DNA from: Mycolicibacterium porcinum
Lineage (GTDB): Bacteria; Actinomycetota; Actinomycetes; Mycobacteriales; Mycobacteriaceae
DNA length: 64,000 bases
Direction: 5' to 3'
Assembly (NCBI GenBank): GCA_002086835.1
Contig: MVIG01000027.1
Coordinates: 1-64,000 of the forward strand
How positions within the stretch are numbered: the stretch's first letter is position 1; each line of letters starts with the position of its first letter. Below, one piece after another: positions 57,264 through 64,000 of this stretch. A program made the translations under genes and the position numbers. The notes beneath the pieces are model-generated. The model ran no database searches and had not been told where the DNA came from. It saw nothing but the letters and a program-made list of their open reading frames with translations.

Positions 57264-58805
57264 TCACCGGGCGATTGCAGCAATCTCCTGACGGATGACG
57301 AACTTCTGCACCTTCCCGCTGGCCGTGCGGGGAAAGTCTTCGGCCAGATGTAGCTCTTCCGGCCATTTCTGCCGGGCGACGCCACTGGACTCGAAATGCG
57401 ACCGGACCTGATCGAGGGTGGGCATCGTGCCGCCGTCGCGCACCCGCAGCACGGCGGCCACCCGCTCCCCCAGGCGTGCGTCCGGAGCGGCCACCACGAT
57501 CGCCTCGATCACATCCGGCAGACCGAGTAGCACCTCCTCGACCTCCAGCGCGCTGATGTTCTCGCCGCCGCGGATGATGAGATCGGTGGTGCGGTCGGTG
57601 ATGGTCAGGTACCCGTCCTCGTCCAGCACCCCGATGTCCCCGGTGCGGTACCAGCCATCGGCGTCGAAATGCTTTGCGGTGAGGGCATCGTCGGTGTAGC
57701 CGAGGCACAGGTCCGGTCCGCGGCTGAAGATCTCGCCGTCCGGCCCCAACCGGATCTCCACGCCGGGCCGCACGTTGCCGTCGGTGTACAACCGCTTCGC
57801 CTCCGGGGCCCCCGCACCCGATCCGGTGATCGAGGGGTGCTCGGTGCTGCCGTAGGAGCGGAAGACGAACAGGCCCAGATCGGCCAGCCGCCGCGTGACG
57901 GCCGCCGGCACCGTCGAGCCGCCAAGACCGACCGTGGTGAACCGCGCCAGATGGCGTTCGTCGAACCGTGGATGGTCCATCAGGCTCGTGACGAAATACG
58001 GCGGCCCACCGCCGATCGACAGCTCGTCGCGCTCGATCAACTCCAGCACCTTGCCGGGATCCCAGACGTCGCACAGATCGATCGGCGCGCCTTCGAGTAC
58101 GGGGATCAGGAATGCGCCGAGCATGCCGATGAAATGGCCTACCGGGGTGGCGGTGAGCTGGCGGCCGCGGTCCGGCGGGTAGTTCTCCAGCAGCTGGCGG
58201 GTTTCGAAGCCCAGCGTCTGATGACTGTGGATGACGCCCTTGGGCTCGCGGGTGGTTCCGGACGTGAACGCGATCAGCGCAGGCGCTGCCGGATCCGCGG
58301 TCAGGGTGCCGCTCATCGGTTCCTCGGCGACGAGCTCGGTGAACGACGATCGACCGACCAGGGCGATGATCGGCACCTCGGCGCACAGGTCGGGCTCGAA
58401 CTTCATCCGCCCGAACTGCTCGGTGCTGATGAACACCTTCGGCTGCGCCGTGGCCATGATGTGGCCGAGTTCCTTGCGTCCGTAGAAGTGCACGATCGGC
58501 ACCGTGACCGCGCCGAGGAAGGCCGACGCCCAGAATGCGACCGCTGCCTCCATCCAGTTCGGCAGTTGCATGGCCACCACGTCGCCGGGTCCGACGCCGC
58601 GATCCCGGAGCCCGGCCGCCAGGCGCCGGGCAGTGTGCTCGACCTCCCCGAACGTGCCCTGATACGGACGTGTCGCGGAGTGCACGTAGAACCCGGCATC
58701 GGGGCTGGCCGCCAGACCGTCGGCCAGCATCTGGCCCAGGGTTTCCGGCCGCCACCAGCCTTCTTCGACGTACCGTTTGGTCAGCTCAACGGGGATGTCG
58801 CGCAC
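57264..58805 (-). CDS. Acyl-CoA synthetase (AMP-forming)
   Basis: A 513-residue acyl-CoA ligase. Motifs: IAFTSGTTREPKGVIHSH (P-loop), FRSYGSTEHPS, GYTDDALTAKHFDADGWYRTGDIG, DRTTDLIIRGGENISALEVEE (hinge) and PRTASGKVQKF with the catalytic Lys. The start is taken as the GTG at 58805 (VRDIPVELTKRYVEEGWWRPETLG); no ribosome site precedes it, and the operator lies within 15-30 bases, so a leaderless message is likely. It resembles mycobacterial ligases for cyclohexane- or steroid-derived acids more than long-chain FadDs, but the substrate is open. It is divergent from the enoyl-CoA hydratase gene. Confidence 0.85.
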   Translation of the reverse strand: MRDIPVELTKRYVEEGWWRPETLGQMLADGLAASPDAGFYVHSATRPYQGTFGEVEHTARRLAAGLRDRGVGPGDVVAMQLPNWMEAAVAFWASAFLGAVTVPIVHFYGRKELGHIMATAQPKVFISTEQFGRMKFEPDLCAEVPIIALVGRSSFTELVAEEPMSGTLTADPAAPALIAFTSGTTREPKGVIHSHQTLGFETRQLLENYPPDRGRQLTATPVGHFIGMLGAFLIPVLEGAPIDLCDVWDPGKVLELIERDELSIGGGPPYFVTSLMDHPRFDERHLARFTTVGLGGSTVPAAVTRRLADLGLFVFRSYGSTEHPSITGSGAGAPEAKRLYTDGNVRPGVEIRLGPDGEIFSRGPDLCLGYTDDALTAKHFDADGWYRTGDIGVLDEDGYLTITDRTTDLIIRGGENISALEVEEVLLGLPDVIEAIVVAAPDARLGERVAAVLRVRDGGTMPTLDQVRSHFESSGVARQKWPEELHLAEDFPRTASGKVQKFVIRQEIAAIAR

Positions 58806-58817
58806 ATCGGTGATGTT

Positions 58818-58836
58818 ATTCTCATCAAACGAGAAT
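58818..58836. promoter_or_regulatory. ATTCTC-N7-GAGAAT operator between ligase and hydratase
   Basis: ATTCTC (58818-58823), 7 bases, GAGAAT (58831-58836): outward-facing half sites in the 58-base gap between two divergent genes. The same TTCTC-N7-GAGAA spacing recurs at 60163-60179. Confidence 0.7.
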
Positions 58837-58863
58837 GCCAATCCCGGAACTGGAGAACGTTTG

Positions 58864-59580
58864 ATGGTCGACCTTGAAATCGACGGCGAACTGGCGGTCG
58901 TCACGATCGACCGCCCGCAGGCGCGCAATGCCATCTCGCTGGACACCATGGATGCGCTGAACAAGGCGCTGGACGGGGCCGTCGGCGCCCGCGCCCTGGT
59001 GATCACCGGTGGCGGCGACCGCGCCTTCGTGTCCGGCGGCGACCTCAAGGAACTGGCGGCACTGCGCACCGAGCTCGAGGCCTCCGAGATGGCCTGGCGG
59101 ATGCGCACGATCTGCGACCGCATCGCCGGTTTCGACGGACCGGTCATCGCGGCACTCAACGGCCACGCGCTCGGCGGTGGGGCCGAAGTGGCGGTGGCAG
59201 CAGACATCCGAATCGCCGCCGATGACATCAAGATCGGCTTCAACCAGGTGGCTTTGGCGATCATGCCGGCCTGGGGCGGGGCCGAACGGCTCGCCAAACT
59301 GGTCGGCCCCAGCCGGGCGCTACTGCTGGCCGGGACCGGCCGCATCCTCGGCGCACGCGAAGCCGAGCAGGTCGGGCTGATCGACCAGGTGATTCCCCGG
59401 GCCGAGTTCGCCGAGACGTGGCGGACGACGGCGCAACTGCTGGCCCGGCGTCAGGCCGGCGAGGTCAAGCGCGTGATCAACGGGGTTTCGACGACCGAGG
59501 CGGTTGCCGCGTTCGCCCGGCTCTGGTGCTCCGATGAGCACTGGGCCGCCGCGGACAAGGTGATGAACAAGGGCAAGTAG
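58864..59580 (+). CDS. Enoyl-CoA hydratase family protein
   Basis: A 238-residue crotonase. The ATG at 58864 follows TGGAGA. Motifs: VVTIDRPQARNAISL, DRAFVSGGDLKEL (oxyanion loop) and AALNGHALGGGAEVAVAADIRIA, then GFNQVALAIMPAWGGAERL, where the usual catalytic-Glu position of hydratases should be checked. It would hydrate or isomerise an enoyl-CoA made from the acid activated by the divergent ligase. Confidence 0.85.
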   Translation: MVDLEIDGELAVVTIDRPQARNAISLDTMDALNKALDGAVGARALVITGGGDRAFVSGGDLKELAALRTELEASEMAWRMRTICDRIAGFDGPVIAALNGHALGGGAEVAVAADIRIAADDIKIGFNQVALAIMPAWGGAERLAKLVGPSRALLLAGTGRILGAREAEQVGLIDQVIPRAEFAETWRTTAQLLARRQAGEVKRVINGVSTTEAVAAFARLWCSDEHWAAADKVMNKGK

Positions 59581-59676
59581 GCGGCGCTCAGCCGCCCAAC
59601 TCCCGTACGGGATCACTGCCGTCCCAGCCCATGGCCTGTCCGCGCACGTACGCCGCCATACCCGCCGACGCCTCAG

Positions 59677-60105
59677 TCAGCGGCTCTCGACGATCGCGGC
59701 CCCGGTCGGCGGTTCGAAGTAGGCGAAGCGCAACCCTTCCCCCTCGCCCCCGGACCACACCCGAGGCCAGCCGGCCTCGGCCAGCTTGGCCATCGCAGCA
59801 TCGAAATCTTCTGCCCAGTAAGCCAGTTGGTGGAATCCTCCCCCGGTGGCGGCCAGGAACTCGGTGAAGATGCTGGGCGTCTCGTCGAGTTGCTGGATCA
59901 GCTCGACTTGTAGATCACCGCTGTTGGACAACGCGAGGGACAGCGTCACCTCGCACGGAGCATCTCGATAGGTCACCCGCTGTGACAGGCCGCGGATCAC
60001 GAACCACGGGCCGACGCCCATCGTGAGCCAACCCGCTATGGCGTCGTCCAAGTCGGTCACCACGTACCCGATCTGGCGGACCTCGCCCGGTAGCACCTCG
60101 CCCAC
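59677..60105 (-). CDS. VOC (glyoxalase-fold) protein
   Basis: A 142-residue vicinal-oxygen-chelate protein from a GTG preceded by AAGGAGG. The two beta-alpha-beta3 modules are visible: VRQIGYVVTDLDDAIAGWLTMGVGPWF and GFHQLAYWAEDFDAAMAKLAEAGWPRVW. Histidine and Glu at VELIQQ, FHQLAY and AAIVE may bind a metal. Similar mycobacterial VOC proteins lie in steroid and lipid catabolic clusters, where epimerase or lyase roles are proposed. Divergent from the DUF35 gene. Confidence 0.82.
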   Translation of the reverse strand: MGEVLPGEVRQIGYVVTDLDDAIAGWLTMGVGPWFVIRGLSQRVTYRDAPCEVTLSLALSNSGDLQVELIQQLDETPSIFTEFLAATGGGFHQLAYWAEDFDAAMAKLAEAGWPRVWSGGEGEGLRFAYFEPPTGAAIVESR

Positions 60106-60162
60106 GCCGCCTCCTTGTATCCGTGCTGGCTCAGCTGCGATCGTGAGCCTACCGAGAGTCGG

Positions 60163-60179
60163 TTCTCACTAGACGAGAA
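60163..60179. promoter_or_regulatory. TTCTC-N7-GAGAA operator upstream of DUF35 gene
   Basis: TTCTC (60163-60167), 7 bases, GAGAA (60175-60179), continuing as TTACATTTCC. It lies 26 bases before the DUF35 start in the divergent region with the VOC gene, with the same spacing as at 58818. Confidence 0.7.
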
Positions 60180-60205
60180 TTACATTTCCAGTTATCGTCA
60201 GCGAC

Positions 60206-60637
60206 GTGTCAACACAGATTGCTCTGGCGCCCGAGATTTCGACGTGGCCGGACGCCGAACCCCAGCTGATCGGCAGCCGCTGCACCGACTGCACGGCCAC
60301 CACCTTCCCGGCCCAGGCCCGCTGCCCCAAGTGCTCCGGCGGCAACACCGAACAGGTGCGCCTGCCCCGCCGCGGCACCGTCATCGCCTGGACCACCCAG
60401 GGCTTCCCACCCGGCGCCCCCTACAAGGGCCCCACCGGAAAAGCCTTCGTGCCCTTCGGCGTCGGCCTCGTCGAACTCACCGACGACACCGGACCCGTCA
60501 TCCGCGTCGAAGGCCGCCTCACCGAAAACGACCCGGCCAAACTGCGATTCGGCATGGACGTCGAACTCACCATGATCCCGTTCACCACCGACGAAGACGG
60601 CAACGAAATTGTCACCTTCGCCTTCCAGCCGGTGTAG
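60206..60637 (+). CDS. DUF35 Zn-ribbon/OB-fold protein, thiolase partner
   Basis: A 143-residue protein with a rubredoxin-like zinc ribbon (CTDC about 26-29, CPKC about 40-43) followed by an OB-fold (RRGTVIAWTTQGF ... FGVGLVELTDDTGPVIRVEGRL). These proteins bind next to SCP2-type thiolases; in cholesterol side-chain breakdown the DUF35 domain of ChsH2 combines with the aldolase Ltp2. The next gene, 12 bases on, is such a thiolase. The GTG start lacks a ribosome site and may be leaderless. Confidence 0.9.
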   Translation: MSTQIALAPEISTWPDAEPQLIGSRCTDCTATTFPAQARCPKCSGGNTEQVRLPRRGTVIAWTTQGFPPGAPYKGPTGKAFVPFGVGLVELTDDTGPVIRVEGRLTENDPAKLRFGMDVELTMIPFTTDEDGNEIVTFAFQPV

Positions 60638-60649
60638 AGAGGCACAACC

Positions 60650-61795
60650 ATGAGCAATGATGTCGCCATCATCGGCGTCGGCCTGCACCCCTTCGGCCGG
60701 TTCGACAAGACCGCGATGCAAATGGGCTCGGAGGCAATCCAATTCGCCCTCGAGGATGCCGGCCTGGAGTGGAAGGACATCCAGTTCGGCTTCGGCGGCA
60801 GCTACGAGGTTTCCAACCCCGATGCGGTGACCCGCCTGGTCGGGCTGACCGGCATCACGTTCACCAACGTGTTCAACGCCTGCGCCACCGCCGCCAGTGC
60901 CATCCAGCAGACCGCTGACACGATCCGGTTGGGCAAGTACGACATCGGGATCGCGATCGGCTTGGACAAGCACCCCCGCGGCGCATTCACCGACGACCCG
61001 GCCAAACTCGCGCTGCCGCAGTGGTATGCCGAGAACGGCCAGTTCGTCACCACCAAGTTCTTCGGCATGAAGGCCAACCACTACATCCACAAGCACAACA
61101 TCTCCGAGGAGACGCTGGCGCGGGTGGCCAACAAGAACTTCCGCAACGGCGAGAAGAACCCGAATGCGTTCCGGCGCAAGGAGATTTCCGTCGAGGAGAT
61201 CATGGCATCGCCGGTACTGAACTACCCGTTGCGGCAGTACATGTTCTGCGCGCCGGACGAAGGCGCGGCCGCGGTGATCATGTGCCGTGCCGACCTCGCC
61301 CACAAATACACCGACAAGCCGGTATACGTGCGGGCCAGCGAGATCCGGACCCGCACCTTCGGCGCGTACGAGGTGCACGCCACCTCGGCGCCGCTCGACG
61401 AGGATCCCTCACCGACGGTGTTCGCGGCCAAGGCCGCCTACGAAGCCGCGGGCATCGGGCCCGAGGACGTGGACATCGCCCAACTGCAGGACACCGATGC
61501 GGGTGCCGAGGTGATCCACATGGCAGAGACCGGACTGTGTGCCGATGGCGAGCAGGAGAAGCTGCTGGCCGACGGCGCAACCGAGATCGGCGGATCGATC
61601 CCCGTCAACACCGACGGCGGCCTGATCGCCAACGGTGAGCCGATCGGCGCTTCGGGCCTCCGCCAGATGCACGAGTTGGTGCGTCAGCTCCGTGGCGAGG
61701 CAGGCGAACGCCAGGTACCGGGCACCCCCCGCGTCGGCCTGGCCCAGGTGTACGGCGCACCGGGCACGGCCTCGGCCACCATCCTGTCGCTCTAG
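60650..61795 (+). CDS. SCP2-type thiolase/aldolase (Ltp family)
   Basis: A 381-residue lipid-transfer-protein thiolase. GAGAGG precedes the ATG. Key parts: VAIIGVGLHPFGRF, FNACATAASAI (cysteine at the thiolase nucleophile position), MKANHYIHKHNISEETLARVANKNFRNGEKNPNAF, DVDIAQLQDTDAGAEVIHMAETG, and C-terminal QVYGAPGTASATIL in place of the usual CGG loop. Ltp proteins with DUF35 partners cleave beta-hydroxyacyl-CoA side chains by retro-aldol reaction. With the P450, ligases and hydratase nearby it completes a side-chain degradation set. A hairpin terminator follows. Confidence 0.88.
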   Translation: MSNDVAIIGVGLHPFGRFDKTAMQMGSEAIQFALEDAGLEWKDIQFGFGGSYEVSNPDAVTRLVGLTGITFTNVFNACATAASAIQQTADTIRLGKYDIGIAIGLDKHPRGAFTDDPAKLALPQWYAENGQFVTTKFFGMKANHYIHKHNISEETLARVANKNFRNGEKNPNAFRRKEISVEEIMASPVLNYPLRQYMFCAPDEGAAAVIMCRADLAHKYTDKPVYVRASEIRTRTFGAYEVHATSAPLDEDPSPTVFAAKAAYEAAGIGPEDVDIAQLQDTDAGAEVIHMAETGLCADGEQEKLLADGATEIGGSIPVNTDGGLIANGEPIGASGLRQMHELVRQLRGEAGERQVPGTPRVGLAQVYGAPGTASATILSL

Positions 61796-61807
61796 CTGTG
61801 CAGACGT

Positions 61808-61843
61808 GAATGTCCCCCGCAACCACTGGTTCGGGGGACATTC
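61808..61843 (+). terminator. Terminator after Ltp gene
   Basis: GAATGTCCCCCG and its complement CGGGGGACATTC form a 12-bp stem with a 12-base loop, 12 bases after the thiolase stop and between convergent genes. The stem is GC-rich without a clear T-tract. Confidence 0.8.
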
Positions 61844-61868
61844 GCGCTTGCCTGGGCGGAGATGGGCC

Positions 61869-62474
61869 TCAGGCAGGCAGTTCCAGCGGCTGCGGCTCGC
61901 CTTCGAGGCGCCGCAACCAGTCCTCACAGAACTTCAGCACCTCGGCGTGGCCCGCCGTCATACCGAGCGCCTGCTCCATGACCATCACGCGCGACACACT
62001 GGCCGCGATGAACGTCCACACGACCGGCGGCACATCGGAGGCGTCGACGCCGTAGCGCCGCAGCGCCCCGTCGATCGCCTTGGTCTCCGCTTCGCGGAAC
62101 ATCTCGGCGTAGCGGCCGATCTCGGCCCGCAGCGCCGGCCGGTGGTTGGCCAGCCCCGTCATCTCCATCGTCAAGCGTGTGGCGCTCGGGTCGGTGCCGA
62201 ACCGCCACAGCGCCCACAGCGGCTGCGGCGAGTTGAGAGCTTCGGCCTGCGCCACCAGCCCCTCCTCGGCACGCCGCACGAACACCGCCAGGAACAGGTC
62301 ATCCATGGTGCGGAAGTAGTAGTGCACCAGCTGGGGCTTGAGGCCGGCCCGCTCGGCCACCCGGCGCGACGTGACCGCGACGTACCCCTCCTCGATCATC
62401 AGCGCCTCGGCAGCGTCGAGCAGCACGATCCGGTTCTTCGCGTCGGGCGCCCCGATCCTTCGCGCCGATGCCAT
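61869..62474 (-). CDS. TetR family regulator
   Basis: A 201-residue TetR protein. The DNA-binding part is AKNRIVLLDAAEALMIEEGYVAVTSRRVAERAGLKPQLVHYYFRTMDDLFLAVF. The C-terminal domain has an Arg/Glu-rich dimer helix and a Trp-containing pocket (PPVVWTFIAASVSRVMVMEQAL). It is divergent from the P450 gene with a 20-base palindrome between, so it should control itself and the P450. Whether it also binds the GAGAAT sites of the module is open; those have a different sequence. Confidence 0.87.
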   Translation of the reverse strand: MASARRIGAPDAKNRIVLLDAAEALMIEEGYVAVTSRRVAERAGLKPQLVHYYFRTMDDLFLAVFVRRAEEGLVAQAEALNSPQPLWALWRFGTDPSATRLTMEMTGLANHRPALRAEIGRYAEMFREAETKAIDGALRRYGVDASDVPPVVWTFIAASVSRVMVMEQALGMTAGHAEVLKFCEDWLRRLEGEPQPLELPA

Positions 62475-62563
62475 CGATCCTCCTCACGACATGTCCACGA
62501 CAACGTCTGGCTGATCGTAACTTTCGCACCAGCCAGATGACCTTGACCACGACTCTATCGCCA

Positions 62564-62583
62564 TGCTAAGCAGGTGCTCAGCA
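62564..62583. promoter_or_regulatory. TetR operator candidate between tetR and P450
   Basis: TGCTAAGC-AGGT-GCTCAGCA, a 20-base dyad with 7 of 8 arm positions matching, centred in the 188-base divergent region. It is the best operator candidate for the neighbouring TetR protein. Confidence 0.65.
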
Positions 62584-62662
62584 ATTTCGAGATTTCTTCG
62601 CGCGGAGCAGCCCGTCGCGAAACCACCGCAGCGCATATCGATTTCGGGAGGCAGCGCACAAC

Positions 62663-63955
62663 ATGTCCGATTCCAGCACCACCGATTACGACACAATCGA
62701 CTACTTCACCGACCCGTCGCTGGTTCCCGACCCACACCCGTATTTCGACCACCTGCGCAGCAAGTGCCCGGTCGTGAGGGAACCGAACTACGGCGTGATG
62801 GCGATCACCGGGTTCGAGGAGGCCACCACGGTCCTCAAGGACACCGACACGTTCTCGTCCTGCATCGCGGTGGCCGGACCGTTCCCACCGCTGCCGTTCA
62901 CGCCCGAGGGCGACGACATCACCGAGCAGATCGCCGCGCACCGCGCCCAGATGCCGATGTTCGAGCACATGGTCACCATGGACCCGCCCGACCACACCAA
63001 CGCCCGTTCCCTGCTCAACCGGCTGCTCACACCACGCCGGCTGAAGGAGAACGAGGACTTCATGTGGCGGCTGGCCGACCAGTGTCTTGACGACTTCATC
63101 GCCGACGGCAAGTGCGAGTTCCTCAGCGCCTACGCAAAACCCTTCTCCCTCTTGGTGATCGCGGACATGCTCGGCGTGCCGGAGGAAGATCACGAGGAAT
63201 TCCGCACCGTGCTGGGCGCTCCCCGGCCCGGAGCCCAGGTCGGCTCCCTCGACGGCGACCTGGTGGCCAGCAATCCGCTGGAATGGCTCGACGAGAAGTT
63301 CATCAGCTACCTCGAAGACCGGCGGAAGGAACCCCGTGACGACGTGCTGACGGCACTCGCCACGGCGAACTACCCGGACGGCTCAGTGCCGCCCGTCATC
63401 GAGGTGGTTCGGTCGGCGACCTTCCTCTTCGCGGCCGGACAAGAGACCACCACCAAGCTGCTCTCGGCCTCGCTGCGGGTACTCGGCGACCGCCCCGACA
63501 TCCAGCAGGCCCTGCGCGACGACCGTAGCCGCATCCCGACCTTCGTCGAGGAAGCCCTGCGGATGGACGCCCCGGTCAAGAGCCAGTTCCGGCTGGCCAA
63601 GAAGAACACCAAACTCGGCGACATCGATGTGCCGGCCGGCACCACCATGATGGTGTGCCCGGGCGCGGTGAACCGCGATCCGGTCCGCTTCGAGGACCCG
63701 CACACGTTCAGCCTGGATCGCAAGAACGTGCGTGAGCACATCGCGTTCGGCCGCGGCGTCCACAGCTGCCCGGGTGGCCCGCTGGCCCGCGTGGAGGGCC
63801 GGGTGTCGTTGGAGCGGATCCTGGACCGGATGGCCGATATCGGTATCGACGAGCAGTTCCACGGCCCCGCCGACGACCGTCGCTACAACTACGAGCCGAC
63901 GTTCATCCTGCGCGGGCTCACCGAACTGAACATCACGTTCAAGCCCGTGCGCTGA
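62663..63955 (+). CDS. Cytochrome P450
   Basis: A 430-residue soluble bacterial P450. A GGGAGG site precedes the ATG. Signatures: I-helix FAAGQETTT (oxygen activation), K-helix EALRMD (ExxR), and the haem loop FGRGVHSCPGGPLAR, whose cysteine ligates iron. The 62-residue N-terminus before the B-helix is normal for actinobacterial class I enzymes that use ferredoxin; no ferredoxin gene is adjacent within the window. Its place beside Ltp/DUF35 and acyl-CoA ligase genes suggests hydroxylation of an alicyclic or isoprenoid substrate. The stop codon is inside the palindrome GTGCGCTGAGCGCAC. Confidence 0.92.
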   Translation: MSDSSTTDYDTIDYFTDPSLVPDPHPYFDHLRSKCPVVREPNYGVMAITGFEEATTVLKDTDTFSSCIAVAGPFPPLPFTPEGDDITEQIAAHRAQMPMFEHMVTMDPPDHTNARSLLNRLLTPRRLKENEDFMWRLADQCLDDFIADGKCEFLSAYAKPFSLLVIADMLGVPEEDHEEFRTVLGAPRPGAQVGSLDGDLVASNPLEWLDEKFISYLEDRRKEPRDDVLTALATANYPDGSVPPVIEVVRSATFLFAAGQETTTKLLSASLRVLGDRPDIQQALRDDRSRIPTFVEEALRMDAPVKSQFRLAKKNTKLGDIDVPAGTTMMVCPGAVNRDPVRFEDPHTFSLDRKNVREHIAFGRGVHSCPGGPLARVEGRVSLERILDRMADIGIDEQFHGPADDRRYNYEPTFILRGLTELNITFKPVR

Positions 63956-63961
63956 GCGCAC
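63947..63961. other. Palindrome enclosing the P450 stop codon
   Basis: GTGCGCTGAGCGCAC is a 15-base palindrome apart from its centre base, and the TGA stop occupies its middle. This repeats the arrangement at the HerA-like gene and the 52-aa ORF. The remaining 39 bases of the window hold no feature I can support. Confidence 0.6.
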
Positions 63962-64000
63962 CGCCCCGACAGACGGTTCCCGGAATCTCGCCTTCGCCGT

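Noticed and set aside
54376-60190. KstR or KstR2 cholesterol operators in the catabolic module
   Set aside because: The dyads are GAGAAT/ATTCTC, not the TAGAAC-type or CAAG-type arms of KstR and KstR2, so I did not assign them to those regulators.

Overview
The window is high-GC DNA from a mycobacterium, most likely a rapid grower (Mycolicibacterium type). The evidence is a complete type I fatty acid synthase next to acpS, a PPE protein, MspA-like porins, a CmrA mycolate reductase, Mce-associated proteins, and long synteny with the Mycobacterium tuberculosis segment Rv2495c to Rv2525c. The species cannot be fixed from sequence reading alone.

Layout. 1-4.9 kb: two tandem MspA-like porin genes, a proline-rich secreted protein, two tandem small secreted paralogs, a signal peptidase II gene (lspA) and an enoyl-CoA hydratase. 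4.9-16.7 kb: the branched-chain amino acid (leucine) catabolic block on the minus strand: bkdA-bkdB-bkdC (branched-chain keto-acid dehydrogenase), a lipoprotein, then accD1-accA1-fadE19-maoC-citE with 1-4 nt stop/start overlaps. The divergent TetR repressor bkaR faces it across a large palindromic operator. 16.7-21.5 kb: a nucleobase-type NCS1 transporter coupled to an Fe(II)/2-oxoglutarate dioxygenase, and an S9 peptidase. These are inserted relative to the M. tuberculosis order. 21.5-27.1 kb: Rv2507-like membrane protein, MFS exporter, cmrA, a HerA-like ATPase, orn and tRNA-His. 27.1-33.1 kb: a histidine-rich PPE protein with a zinc-regulator-like promoter box, an SDR, three small enzymes of unknown substrate, L,D-transpeptidase ldtB, tRNA-Lys and a 60-aa protein. 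33.1-34.2 kb: a gene-poor stretch with a strong promoter, a 52-aa small ORF and tandem 26-bp repeats. 34.2-48.4 kb: Rv2520c-like protein, bcp, a frameshifted calcium/cation antiporter, an M20 peptidase, acpS, the 3082-residue fas gene and the Rv2525c homologue. 48.4-54.4 kb: MerR regulator, MFS, LtrA, a mini-SARP regulator with a coupled 38-aa membrane peptide, and two Mce-associated proteins. 54.4-64 kb: an accessory catabolic module of two acyl-CoA ligases, an amidohydrolase, enoyl-CoA hydratase, VOC protein, DUF35 protein plus SCP2-type thiolase/aldolase, TetR regulator and cytochrome P450.

The genes mostly serve lipid metabolism. Leucine breakdown feeds acetyl-CoA to FAS-I, which AcpS activates. 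CmrA finishes mycolic acids and LdtB cross-links the wall. The 54-64 kb module looks like a pathway for an imported steroid- or terpenoid-like acid. Four of its promoter regions carry a related GAGAAT/ATTCTC operator, one of them upstream of the orphan Mce-associated pair, which suggests one unassigned regulon.

The most unusual non-coding signal is a set of GC-rich palindromes in which the TGA stop codon lies inside the hairpin sequence. At two loci these continue as related 26-bp tandem repeats. No CRISPR array, insertion sequence or prophage was seen.
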